From contig JALONN010000015.1 in the NCBI GenBank assembly GCA_025454915.1, positions 26,681 to 90,680 on the forward strand: a stretch of 64,000 nt of DNA, written 5' to 3'. This DNA comes from Raineya sp. GTDB lineage: Bacteria; Bacteroidota; Bacteroidia; Cytophagales; Thermonemataceae. The translations under genes and the position numbers were made by a program. Positions 36,322 to 46,100 of the stretch are shown here, in pieces (positions within the stretch are counted from its first letter, which is position 1; each line of letters opens with the position of its first letter). The notes beneath the pieces were generated by a model. That model was given only the letters and a program-made list of their open reading frames with translations, ran no database searches and was not told the origin of the DNA.

Positions 36322-36349
36322 CAAATACTTTGGTGTACCTAAGTATTTG
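36322..36349. promoter_or_regulatory. 28-bp palindrome directly before the ECF sigma start codon
   Basis: CAAATACTT-T-GGT-GT-ACC-T-AAGTATTTG: 12 of 14 arm positions are complementary. It ends 4 bases before ATG 36354. It could be an operator or an mRNA hairpin that blocks initiation. If translation starts at the ATG at 36312, this stretch would be coding. Confidence 0.6.
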
Positions 36350-36353
36350 TGAT

Positions 36354-36959
36354 ATGAAAAATCCAGTTCTTACCGATGGCGTTCTTCTAGCTTTGTATGC
36401 TAAAAATAATGATGAAAAAGCTTTCAATAAATTATTACAAAAGCATAGAAGTAAAATATATGCAGTAATCTATAATATCGTAAAAGATAGAGACCTTGCT
36501 GAAGATTTACTACAAGATACGTTCGTTAAAATCGTTCGTACCGTACAACAAGGTAGCTACAACGAAGAAGGTAAATTTTTGCCTTGGGCTTGCCGAATAG
36601 CTCATAACCTTGCCATTGATTACTTCCGTAAGAATAAAAAAGCTACTTGGGTAGAGCTTGAAGAAAGAAAAGAAGTAAATAATCATCTGAATTTCTCAGA
36701 AGAATCCGTAGAGAAAGTGAAAATCAGAACGGAGTTAAATGAAAAATTAGGCAAACTCATAGAAAGCCTTCCTAAATCTCAGAAAGATGTACTTGTAATG
36801 CGTCATTTTTCAGATATGAGTTTCCAAGAAATTGCACAAAAAACAAATGTAAGCATCAATACTGCATTGGGACGTATGCGTTATGCCCTGATAAACCTAC
36901 GTAAACAAGCAGAAAAATACGATTTGAATTTTGGTGAATATTTAATGGCTTATTGTTAA
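36354..36959 (+). CDS. ECF-type RNA polymerase sigma factor
   Basis: This 201-residue sigma-70 family ECF factor has region 2 in FNKLLQKHRSKIYAVIYNIV, DLAEDLLQDTFVKI and FLPWACRIAHNLAIDYFRK. Region 4 is LPKSQKDVLVMRHFSDMSFQ, then EIAQKTNVSINTALGRMRYA. The ATG at 36354 (MKNPVLTDG) is preferred; in-frame ATG 36312 and TTG 36300 would add residues encoded by a palindrome and unlike the family. No anti-sigma gene follows; nth comes next on the same strand. Confidence 0.92.
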   Translation: MKNPVLTDGVLLALYAKNNDEKAFNKLLQKHRSKIYAVIYNIVKDRDLAEDLLQDTFVKIVRTVQQGSYNEEGKFLPWACRIAHNLAIDYFRKNKKATWVELEERKEVNNHLNFSEESVEKVKIRTELNEKLGKLIESLPKSQKDVLVMRHFSDMSFQEIAQKTNVSINTALGRMRYALINLRKQAEKYDLNFGEYLMAYC

Positions 36960-37062
36960 GCATACATACTGCTGAAAGTACACTAGATACCACTTAAAAC
37001 TCTTGAAAACTTTTTTTTGATAGCGTTTGTTTCTTTCTTTGTAAAATATCCTTCAACCAGCT

Positions 37063-37713
37063 ATGACAAAGAAACAACGCTATCAATTTTTAATAGGCTA
37101 TTTTACAGAGAATTTCCCTGAGCCACAAACAGAACTTGTTTACGAAAACCCTTTTCAATTGCTTGTGGCAGTAGTTCTTTCTGCTCAATGTACCGATAAA
37201 AGAGTTAATTTAGTTACACCAGCACTCTTTGAGGCTTTTCCAACACCCCAAGATTTGGCTAAAACAACTTTTGATGAGCTTTTTCCTTATATCAAAAGTA
37301 TATCTTACCCCAATAATAAAACTAAACACCTCATTGAAGCAGCCAAAAGGCTGGTGGAAGTCTATAACAGCGAAGTTCCAAGTACCATAGAAGAACTCCA
37401 AACACTTCAAGGGGTGGGTAGAAAAACAGCCAATGTGATAGTTTCAGTCATTTATAACCAGCCTGCTATGGCAGTAGATACCCATGTCTTCAGGGTTTCG
37501 CATCGTTTGGGGCTTGTAGGTAAAAAAGCAACCACGCCTTTGGCAGTAGAGAAAGAATTAGTAAAGTACATTCCTGAAGAGTTGATTCCCAAAGCACACC
37601 ATTGGCTTATTTTACATGGCAGGTATATTTGTGTAGCTCGAAAGCCTAAATGCAAGACTTGTGCGTTGCAAGAGGTTTGTCATTATTTTAATACAGAACA
37701 CGAAGAAGATTAA
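37063..37713 (+). CDS. nth: Endonuclease III (DNA glycosylase/AP lyase)
   Basis: Nth removes oxidised pyrimidines in base excision repair. The 216-residue protein has the helix-hairpin-helix with catalytic Lys (LQGVGRKTANVIV), the catalytic Asp in AVDTHVFRVSHRLG, and the C-terminal iron-sulphur loop CVARKPKCKTCALQEVC (C-x6-C-x2-C-x5-C). All catalytic residues are present. It stands alone and ends 11 bases before a convergent LRR gene. Confidence 0.96.
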   Translation: MTKKQRYQFLIGYFTENFPEPQTELVYENPFQLLVAVVLSAQCTDKRVNLVTPALFEAFPTPQDLAKTTFDELFPYIKSISYPNNKTKHLIEAAKRLVEVYNSEVPSTIEELQTLQGVGRKTANVIVSVIYNQPAMAVDTHVFRVSHRLGLVGKKATTPLAVEKELVKYIPEELIPKAHHWLILHGRYICVARKPKCKTCALQEVCHYFNTEHEED

Positions 37714-37724
37714 AATACTGTTAT

Positions 37725-38498
37725 TTAAAAAGTAATTTCGCAATTTGGCAAAAGCATCTTGATTTCATCAATGTTTTCAATATAATTGTATTCTAAATGC
37801 AAACGTCGCAGATTTTTTAGTTCTCCAATCTCTATTGGGAGATTTGTAATAAAATTACTACTCAATCGTAATTTTATCAGGTTTTTGAGTTTTTTAATCT
37901 CTTTTGGTACTTCTTGGATTATGTTATTGTGTAAATCCAATTCTTGTAAATTTTTGAGTTCAGTAATTTCTACTGGAACTTCTTGAATGCGAGTGTTTTC
38001 TAAACTTAAATATAGCAAGTTTTTAAGCTTTACAATTTCTTTGGGCAATTCTTCTATAAGATTTACAAATAAGCATAGTGTTTTTAGATTTGTAAGTTCG
38101 CCAATTTCTTTTGGAATCTCTTGAATTTCGTTACAACCTAAAAATAATAATTGTAAATTCTTCAATTCAAAAACTCCTGTGGGAATATGTTGGATTTGGT
38201 TTTCCTCTAAATTTAAGGTGTGTAGATTTTTGAGCAAGCTAACCCCCTTTGGAATATTTGTAATATGTTTATGATTTAAATCTAATGCCTGAATTTCCAA
38301 CAAAGGCATTTTTAAATCCCAAACTTCATTTGCCAATAAAAATTCTATCAATTCTATGGTATTTTTGTTGTATTCAAAACCAAAATGACTTTCAAATTCC
38401 TCTTTGTAGTGTTGAAATTGCAAGAAAGCTAATGCCCGATTTTGTTCATCTTTGCTTCCTAAAAGTAAAAGAAGGTTTTGAAACTCTGGTATCATCAT
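37725..38498 (-). CDS. Leucine-rich repeat protein, short paralogue
   Basis: This 257-residue protein has an N-terminal helical unit (PEFQNLLLLLGSKDEQNRALA) and seven to eight leucine-rich repeats of the bacterial IP-x-EI-x-x-L-x-N-L-x-x-L type, about 23 residues each, from residue ~70 to the end. There is no signal peptide, so it is probably cytoplasmic and protein-binding. The N-terminal module is nearly identical to that of the protein at 40825-41814, so the two are paralogues. It is convergent with nth and may be co-transcribed with the DUF2279 gene upstream. Confidence 0.9.
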   Translation of the reverse strand: MMIPEFQNLLLLLGSKDEQNRALAFLQFQHYKEEFESHFGFEYNKNTIELIEFLLANEVWDLKMPLLEIQALDLNHKHITNIPKGVSLLKNLHTLNLEENQIQHIPTGVFELKNLQLLFLGCNEIQEIPKEIGELTNLKTLCLFVNLIEELPKEIVKLKNLLYLSLENTRIQEVPVEITELKNLQELDLHNNIIQEVPKEIKKLKNLIKLRLSSNFITNLPIEIGELKNLRRLHLEYNYIENIDEIKMLLPNCEITF

Positions 38499-38507
38499 TT
38501 TTTGTTT

Positions 38508-39428
38508 TTAAAAATACAACCAATGCCATTTAACTTTATCTATTTTGTTAAATTCTAAGGTGGGAGCAGGTAAACGAATTGTACCTAAAGTCCAAAAAAC
38601 TTTTTTCAAGAATTTACTTTTGGTTCTGATATTGGGCAAATGAATGTCTAAACTCAGATAATATTGACGATAAGACTGATAACCATTCAGATTATTTTCT
38701 GGTTCTCGAGCATAAACCATTCCGTTTGCTCCCGTACCCACAGCCAAATTGAGCCAGCGTGGGAATTTTTCTTTTCTTAAAAAATGGTGTAAATCTATGG
38801 ATAGCCAATAAGTCTGACCGTTGTAATCTTTAAGAAATTGCTCTCTTAAATTTTTGCCTAAAACATTGGGACGAAACTGTGCATAAGGGCTTTGCTGAAA
38901 TGAATATTTAAAATGAATGTGTGGTTCATCCCAAATCTGGTGTTGCCCCCACCAAAGCAAACTACCCGAAAAATTAGCCACCAAATCGCCCCAAGAAGCC
39001 CCATATTCAGCCGAGAAACCATCAAAAATTTCAATGGGTGTCATCATCAGCTGGCTGGTGATAGCTCCCCACAGCACAGCATTTTTGGGTTTTAAGCCAG
39101 ACCACCTGAAAAGCTCTGTACTCAACCTACTAACGTGATAAGCTGAATAAGCATGCCCGATTTTATCAATCTGTCGCCATTGAGCATTGTCATTAAAAAA
39201 ATGAAAGGAAGTTCTGGGACTATTTTTGTACCAAAGTTCATTTAAGCCTACCAATGTACCACTATATAATACTGTAGAAGAGCCTACAACCCAAAATAAT
39301 CGTTTCTTATTGAGTGTATCTTTGTGGGTAGAATCTTGTTGAGCATACAAAGTATTAGAAAATACAAACAAAAACACAAATAAAAGAGTTGTCGTTAAAA
39401 TCTGTATTTTTTTTCTGGGCATTTTCAT
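38508..39428 (-). CDS. DUF2279 (YfiM-like) envelope protein
   Basis: This 306-residue protein has a signal peptide (KIQILTTTLLFVFLFVFSNTLYAQ after MKMPRK). The DUF2279 core includes WRQIDKIGHAYSAYHVSRL and IEIFDGFSAEYGASWGDLVAN with several amphipathic or membrane segments, then a beta-rich C-terminus. The family resembles YfiM lipoproteins but no function is established. Two near start codons (39428, 39422) are possible. It is divergent from pyrC across 53 bases and 9 bases upstream of an LRR gene. Confidence 0.82.
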   Translation of the reverse strand: MKMPRKKIQILTTTLLFVFLFVFSNTLYAQQDSTHKDTLNKKRLFWVVGSSTVLYSGTLVGLNELWYKNSPRTSFHFFNDNAQWRQIDKIGHAYSAYHVSRLSTELFRWSGLKPKNAVLWGAITSQLMMTPIEIFDGFSAEYGASWGDLVANFSGSLLWWGQHQIWDEPHIHFKYSFQQSPYAQFRPNVLGKNLREQFLKDYNGQTYWLSIDLHHFLRKEKFPRWLNLAVGTGANGMVYAREPENNLNGYQSYRQYYLSLDIHLPNIRTKSKFLKKVFWTLGTIRLPAPTLEFNKIDKVKWHWLYF

Positions 39429-39481
39429 AGTCTTCCTCTAAATTTACAACTGCTAATCTACCTAAAAATCTTCAAAAATAT

Positions 39482-40816
39482 ATGAGCTTACTATTAACCA
39501 ATTGTCAAATTGTAAACGAAAATAAAATTTCACAAGCTGACATCCTGATTAAAAATGGACGAATTGAAAAAATCGCTCCTCAAATTGCTGCTTCTGAAGC
39601 TCAAAAAGTATTGGATTTAAGTGGTAAAATAGTTTTACCAGGGGTAATAGACGACCAAGTGCATTTTAGAGAGCCAGGGCTAACACATAAAGCGACTATT
39701 TACTCTGAAGCCAAAGCTGCTGTGGCAGGTGGTGTAACAAGCTTCATGGAAATGCCCAATACTGTACCCAATGCTCTTACCCAAGAGCTATTAGCAGATA
39801 AATATGCGATTGGAGCAAGAACATCTCTTGCCAATTATTCATTTTATATGGGTGTATCGAATGATAATTTGGAGGAGGTACTCAAAACCAATCGTAGAGA
39901 TGTATGTGGAATTAAGATTTTTATGGGAAGCTCCACAGGAAATATGTTAGTAGATAATGCCAGTATTTTAGAGAAGGTTTTTAGCCAAACGCCCATGCTC
40001 ATTGCCACGCATTGCGAAGATGAAGCAACTATCAAGGCTCAGGTAGCTATTTATAAAGAACGTTTTGGAGATGATGTTCCTGCGTATTGCCACCCTGAAA
40101 TCAGAGATGAGGAGGCTTGTTTCAAATCTTCTTCGTTTGCAGCAGAATTGGCTAAAAAATACAAAACTCGTTTACATATTTTGCATATTTCAAGTTCTGA
40201 AGAAATACAAGTATTTCAAAATGATATTCCTTTAGAACAAAAACATATTACTTCTGAGGTGTGTGTACACCATTTGTGGTTTAATAAAAATGATTATGAA
40301 CGTCTGGGACACAATATTAAATGTAACCCTGCTATCAAAGACCCAAGGCACCAACCCTTGTTGTTTCAGGCTCTTTTAGACGACCATTTTGATGTAATAG
40401 CTACTGACCATGCTCCCCATACTGCTCAAGAAAAAGCTCAAAAATACTGGCAAGCACCTGCTGGTCTGCCACTTATTCAGCATCCGTTGCTTATGATGCT
40501 CGATTTCTACAAACAGGGCAAAATTTCTTTAGAAAAAATTGTACAAAAAATGGCTCATAATGTGGCTATCTGCTTTAAGATAGAAAATAGAGGCTATATC
40601 AGAGAAGGATACTGGGCAGATTTGGCAGTAGTAGATTTGAACACACCTTTACAAGTAAATAAAAGTAATATTTTATACCAGTGTGGCTGGTCGCCTCTGG
40701 AAGGGCATACTTTTGGAGCAAGTATTTATGCTACGATTGTATCAGGGCATTTGGCATACCACAATGGCGTTTTTGATGAAAGCAAAAAAGGCGAAAGAAT
40801 GTTGTTTGAGAGGTAA
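39482..40816 (+). CDS. pyrC: Dihydroorotase
   Basis: PyrC cyclises carbamoyl aspartate in pyrimidine synthesis. The 444-residue amidohydrolase has DDQVHFREPGLTHKATI (zinc-binding His pair within HFREPG), FMEMPNT, ATHCEDE, LHILHISS and ATDHAPH (catalytic Asp). It matches the longer type I group. It works in the same pathway as carA at 17276 but the genes are not linked. Confidence 0.94.
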   Translation: MSLLLTNCQIVNENKISQADILIKNGRIEKIAPQIAASEAQKVLDLSGKIVLPGVIDDQVHFREPGLTHKATIYSEAKAAVAGGVTSFMEMPNTVPNALTQELLADKYAIGARTSLANYSFYMGVSNDNLEEVLKTNRRDVCGIKIFMGSSTGNMLVDNASILEKVFSQTPMLIATHCEDEATIKAQVAIYKERFGDDVPAYCHPEIRDEEACFKSSSFAAELAKKYKTRLHILHISSSEEIQVFQNDIPLEQKHITSEVCVHHLWFNKNDYERLGHNIKCNPAIKDPRHQPLLFQALLDDHFDVIATDHAPHTAQEKAQKYWQAPAGLPLIQHPLLMMLDFYKQGKISLEKIVQKMAHNVAICFKIENRGYIREGYWADLAVVDLNTPLQVNKSNILYQCGWSPLEGHTFGASIYATIVSGHLAYHNGVFDESKKGERMLFER

Positions 40817-40824
40817 AAATCCCT

Positions 40825-41814
40825 TTAAAAGATAATTTGGCAATTTGGTAAAAGAGCCTTGATTTCATCAATATTTTTAATAGGATTGTTCTCTACATTT
40901 AATTTTTCTAAATTTTGGAGTTTTCCAATTCCTTTGGGAAGGATTTGGATTTGATTGTTTGCTAAAAGTATTATTTTTAAATCTGTAAGTATCCCTATTT
41001 CTTCTGGAATAACATGTATTTGGTTATTACTCAAATTTAAATATTGTAAATTTTTGAGATTACTAACTTCTGTAGGAATAGTTTTAATTTTATTTTTGTG
41101 TAAGTCTATTGCTTGCAAATTTTGTAATACTCCAATTTCTTTGGGAATTACTTGAATCTGATTAATTGCTAAAGCCAATGTTTGTAAATTTTGGAGTTCC
41201 TCTATCTGTGTGGGTATTTCTTGAATGGTGTTATTATATAAATCAAGTTTTCCTAAATTTTCAAGTTCTCCTATTTCTGCAGGAATTTTTGAAATATAAT
41301 TAGTCATTAATTCAAAATTTAACAAACTTTTTAATTTAATAATTTCTAGTGGAATTTCTTGAATTTGATTGTGACTCAAAAGCAATGCTTGTAAATTCTT
41401 AAGTTCGCCAATTTCTGGTGGAATGACTCGGATTTGATTATTACTCAAAGACAAGATTTGTAAATTTTTAAGCCTTCCAATTTCTTGTGGAATAGTTTGA
41501 ATTTGGTGATTATTTAAAAATAAATCTCTCAAGTTTTGAAGTTCACAAATTTCCTCTGGGATATACTCAAGTTGTCTGGGATTTAACGTTACTCTTTCAA
41601 CTTCTAATAAACTTGTTTTTGTGTTCCATGTCTTATGACCTATCTTATTTGTTAGTAAAAAAACTATTAGTTTTTTTACGTTTTCATTGTAATCTAAGCC
41701 AAAATGAGATTTAAACTCTTCTTTATAATGTTGTATTTGTAAAAAAGCTAGCTCTCTATTTTGCTCATCTTCGCTTTCTAAAAGTGTAAGCAGATTTTCA
41801 AATTCGGGTGTCAT
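40825..41814 (-). CDS. Leucine-rich repeat protein, long paralogue
   Basis: This 329-residue protein carries the same N-terminal module as the protein at 37725 (PEFENLLTLLESEDEQNREL) and about ten leucine-rich repeats of the pattern L-x-N-L-Q-x-L-x-L-x-x-N-Q-I-x-x-IP-x-EIG. No signal peptide; probably cytoplasmic and protein-binding. It is convergent with pyrC (8-base gap). The two paralogues differ mainly by loss or gain of repeats. Confidence 0.9.
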   Translation of the reverse strand: MTPEFENLLTLLESEDEQNRELAFLQIQHYKEEFKSHFGLDYNENVKKLIVFLLTNKIGHKTWNTKTSLLEVERVTLNPRQLEYIPEEICELQNLRDLFLNNHQIQTIPQEIGRLKNLQILSLSNNQIRVIPPEIGELKNLQALLLSHNQIQEIPLEIIKLKSLLNFELMTNYISKIPAEIGELENLGKLDLYNNTIQEIPTQIEELQNLQTLALAINQIQVIPKEIGVLQNLQAIDLHKNKIKTIPTEVSNLKNLQYLNLSNNQIHVIPEEIGILTDLKIILLANNQIQILPKGIGKLQNLEKLNVENNPIKNIDEIKALLPNCQIIF

Positions 41815-41842
41815 ATTTTCAATATAATTATGTTTACAAACA

Positions 41843-41867
41843 AAAAGGGCTAAAACTTAGCCCTTTT
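41843..41867 (-). terminator. Terminator of kbl
   Basis: AAAAGGGCTAA, loop AAC, TTAGCCCTTTT, with a T run on the minus strand just after the kbl stop. Confidence 0.85.
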
Positions 41868-41870
41868 CAA

Positions 41871-43055
41871 TTACTTCAACACTCCCAACTCTTTACCAAC
41901 TTCAGTAAAGGCTGCGATGGCTTTATCGAGGTGGTGTCTGTCGTGTCCTGCCGAGATTTGTACACGAATACGAGCTTGCCCTTTAGGTACAACAGGGTAG
42001 AAGAAACCAACCACATAAATACCTTTATCTAGAAGCTTTTCAGCCATTTTCTGAGCAAGTACAGCATCATAGAGCATAATGGGTACAATGGCATGTTCAC
42101 CAGGTTTTATATCAAAACCTGCTTCTGTAATTTTGCTACGGAAATACTTGGTGTTTTCTTCAAGTTTGTCTCTAAGTGCTGTAGTTTCAGAAAGCATATC
42201 AAGAACAGCAATCGAAGCACCTACAATGGCAGGAGCAAGGGCATTCGAGAACAAATAAGGTCTTGAACGCTGGCGTAAAAGCTCAATCATTTCTTTTTTA
42301 CCACTCGTAAAACCACCCATAGCACCACCCAAAGCCTTACCCAAAGTACCTGTAATGATGTCAATCTTGCCCATTACGCCTCTGTGTTCGTGTGTACCTC
42401 TGCCTGTTTTTCCCATAAAACCCGAAGCATGGCATTCATCAATCATCACAAGAGCTTGGTATTTTTCAGCTAATTCTACAATTTTATCTAACTGGGCAAT
42501 CGTTCCATCCATCGAGAAAACGCCATCTGTTACAATAATCTTGTTTCTTGTATTTTTAGCTTCTTGGAGTTTGGCTTCCAAATCTGCCATATCGTTATGT
42601 TTGTAACGGAAGCGTTGAGCTTTACAAAGTCTTACACCATCAATAATAGAAGCATGATTAAGCTCATCAGAAATGATAGCATCTTGTTCGTTGAACAAAG
42701 GTTCAAAAACACCTCCATTGGCATCGAAAGCGGCAGCATACAAAATGGTATCTTCTGTACCCAAAAACTCAGAAATCTTCTTTTCGAGTGTTTTATGAAT
42801 ATCTTGTGTCCCACAAATAAAACGAACAGATGACATTCCAAAACCATGAGAGTCAATGGCTGCTTTGGCTGCTTCAATTACTTTTGGGTGCGATGAAAGC
42901 CCCAAATAGTTGTTTGCACAAAAATTGATTACTTCTTTGCCATTGGCTTCAATATCAGCTCCTTGTGGAGTAGTAATAATTCTTTCTTTTTTGAAAAGAC
43001 CATTGTTTTCAATGTCTTGCAACTCTTGTGCTAAGGTACTTTGATTGGTGTACAT
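41871..43055 (-). CDS. kbl: Glycine C-acetyltransferase (2-amino-3-ketobutyrate CoA ligase)
   Basis: Kbl is a PLP enzyme of the alpha-oxoamine synthase family that cleaves 2-amino-3-ketobutyrate with CoA to glycine and acetyl-CoA, in threonine breakdown. The 394-residue protein shows CANNYLGLSSHP, SHGFGMSSVRFICGTQ, DELNHASIIDG, MIDECHASGFMG and TGTLGKALGGAMGG (PLP-lysine). The ATG at 43055 gives MYTNQSTLAQ; the 20 extra residues upstream do not look coding. It is divergent from the CHAT gene. No threonine dehydrogenase gene is adjacent. Confidence 0.93.
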   Translation of the reverse strand: MYTNQSTLAQELQDIENNGLFKKERIITTPQGADIEANGKEVINFCANNYLGLSSHPKVIEAAKAAIDSHGFGMSSVRFICGTQDIHKTLEKKISEFLGTEDTILYAAAFDANGGVFEPLFNEQDAIISDELNHASIIDGVRLCKAQRFRYKHNDMADLEAKLQEAKNTRNKIIVTDGVFSMDGTIAQLDKIVELAEKYQALVMIDECHASGFMGKTGRGTHEHRGVMGKIDIITGTLGKALGGAMGGFTSGKKEMIELLRQRSRPYLFSNALAPAIVGASIAVLDMLSETTALRDKLEENTKYFRSKITEAGFDIKPGEHAIVPIMLYDAVLAQKMAEKLLDKGIYVVGFFYPVVPKGQARIRVQISAGHDRHHLDKAIAAFTEVGKELGVLK

Positions 43056-43175
43056 ATCAATAATGAGTTTAAATTTGCGTATGTCCGAAAGGCTTGTAAA
43101 TATCAGAAAAATCATGTAAAAGACAAAATATCAGAAACTTTTGTAAATTGCATTAAACAAAACTACACTGAATTT

Positions 43176-46100
43176 ATGAAATGGATTTATACCCTTTTCT
43201 TCGTTAGTTTATGGGGCACTTCTTTTGCCCAAACTTACGAAAATGCCTATGCAAAAACACTCAAAAATTATCAGTCAGGCAAGTATGACAAAGCCCTTGC
43301 AAGTTTAGAAAAAGAGTTCAAAGAAAATACCAAAGAAAAACTGCCAGAATCGTGGTATTGGATACTCAAAAGTATGATTTATGAATCTCAGAAGAATTTT
43401 GTGGGATTTGAAAAATCTTTTTCAAAAATAAAATTAGATGAAAAAGACCCTTATTTAACAAATATGACAGCCCTGCGTTATGCTGATATGCTTATGAAAG
43501 CTAATAAATATAAAGATGCTTACTTAATGCTTGAAAAGCCAATAAAACTTCCAGCTGATGATTCTTTGTTGCTTGCAGATGCCCGAACTCATTATGTCAA
43601 AATTTGTTTGGCAACAGGGAAACTCAATGAGGCAGAAAAGCATATTGATTGGTTGATTTCTTTTTGGGAAAAGGCTCAGAATAAAAAAGTAAACTATTTA
43701 GGCAATAAAGAAAAAACCTCTAAAAACGATATTAATTATAGAGAACAACAATTTGTAGAGTTGCAAATAATTAAATTACAGATGATTGCAGAAAAAGGTG
43801 ATTATCTGCTTGCAGATTCTTTATTTAGAAAAGATGCTGAAAGAATTAAAAAACTGGCAGGAAAAAGTAGCCCTGAAATGGCTCAGTATAATTTCTGGGT
43901 AGCTCAGAACTACGAAAACCTCTTAGAACCACAAAAGGCTATTCCATTTTATAAATTAGTTGCTCAAAGTCTAAATCCAACTCATACACTTAGTTTAGAG
44001 GCACAACTGAAAGTTTTACAGCTTCAAAAAAATAATAAAAAACTAAGCAGTTCGGATATTACAGATAAAGATGAGCCTGATAATGATAAAGATGATGATT
44101 CGGATACTCTGGAGGTCAAACAAAATGCAGATACAACTACTACACAGCCACTTGAAACAAAAGGTAAAAAAGATAAAATAGCAGCTTTATTCCAGAAAAC
44201 GATGGATAAATATTATCCTCAAAAAAATCATTATTACAGAATTAAAAAAGAATTTCAGGAAGCTGAAAACCTCTTTGTAGCTCAAAAATTAGATAAAGCC
44301 AAGCCTGTTTTTCAAAATATTATCAATACATCTGATAGCTTATTGCCTCAGAAAAACCTTTTGCGTATAGCCAGTTATGAATATTTATCTCAAATACACG
44401 ATTTAAAAACAGAACAAGATATTAGTCAAGCCAATGAGGAGTTAAAGGAAGCATATGCAGGATATTTAGAAAATTTTGGAGAAAATGCTCTGAATACAAA
44501 TTTGGCACGTATCCGTTGGGCTGATTTCCAGATTTCTCATACATCGGCATTACCAGAGGTGAAAAACTATTATTATAAAAAACAGTATTTGTTTTTTGTG
44601 GAAGAGTGGTTGCCATCCCATAAAAACTATATTGAAGTAAATGACCATTTGCAACGTTATTTTGATATTACAGAGAGTTACGAGGAAGCAGGTAAATATC
44701 TTGCCTTTGTAGAAAATGAAGTTCTCAAAAGATATGGAGAAAAGGGAGCAGCTTTTGGTGAACACCTTCTTAAAAAAGCAGGCTTATTGCTTAGAAAGCA
44801 TAATTATCCAGAGGCTGAGGAAAATGCTCAGAAAGCAGCCACTCTGCTTCGTAAAAAATATGGAAAACGTTCAGTACAATATGCCAATGCCCTAGCTTTA
44901 AAAGCAAGAGTTTATGCGAAAATGGGCTTATATGAAGAATCTGAAGACCTGTTACGTCAGGCAGGACGTATTTATCAGCGTAAAAAAGAAAAAGCTCTGA
45001 CCGAATCAACCAAATCCATGGAAGATCTGGCTCAGGTTTATATGGTCAAAGCAGACTTCAAAAAAGCTGAAACTTTACTTCGTCAGGCGATTAGTAACTA
45101 TGAAACACGTTATGGTAAAAAAACACCAAAACTAATTACTCCACTCAATCTGCTGGCTAAACTGTATTTAATTCAGGGTAAATATGATGCTGTGGAGAAG
45201 CAAATGAGAGTTTCAGAAGAAATCACAGAAAAAGTATATGGTAAAAATACACTCATTTATGCCGATTATTTGGAACAGATGACGGAGTTTTATCAAAATG
45301 TATTTAGCCTTGATAAAGCAGAAAAAGCTCTTTTGGATATTTCAAATATTAAAAAGAGTACATTAGGAGAAGAAAGTGTAGCCATGATTCCAACACTTAC
45401 AAGTTTGGCAAATGTTAGGTTTTTACTTAAAAAAACACCTAAAGAAGAAATTATAAACCTTTTAGAAAAAAGTAAAGAAATTGCTCTGAAAAAACTTGGT
45501 GATAAGCATCAACTTTATGCAGAAGCTCTTAAAAATTTGGCTATCATTTATGCTGATGCAGATAGTTTAGCAAAAGCAGACGCATTATTGGCTCAGGCTT
45601 CTGCTATTTGGGTAGAAAAAACAAGTAAAAGAAACATCGAAAAAGCTGAAATAGACTTGCTTAGAGGTGATATAGCTTTAAAAAATAAAAAAAATACAGA
45701 TGCTGAACGCTATTACACACAGGCAGGTGAAATCTATAAAAAAGCCTTTGATAAATCTCATCCTTCTTTTGTAAAGGCTCAAAGTAAAATAGCCCGATTG
45801 GCTTTTAGCAATCAGGATTATGCAAAAGCTAATCAAATCACACTTGAAAATCTTAAAAAATATCATGGCTTTGTACAAAGCTACTTTCCAGCTCTTAGTG
45901 AACAAGAAAAAGAGCGTTACTGGCAGGAAATTCAAAGTGACTTTGAGTTTTTTCATAATTTGGCATTTGCTCAGGTAAAAACAAACCCTGAACTTTTAGG
46001 TGAATTGTATAACAATACTTTGGCTAACAAGGGTTTGCTTTTAAAATATTCAAGCAAACTACGTCAAAATATCTATCAGACAGAAAATGATTCTGTAAAA

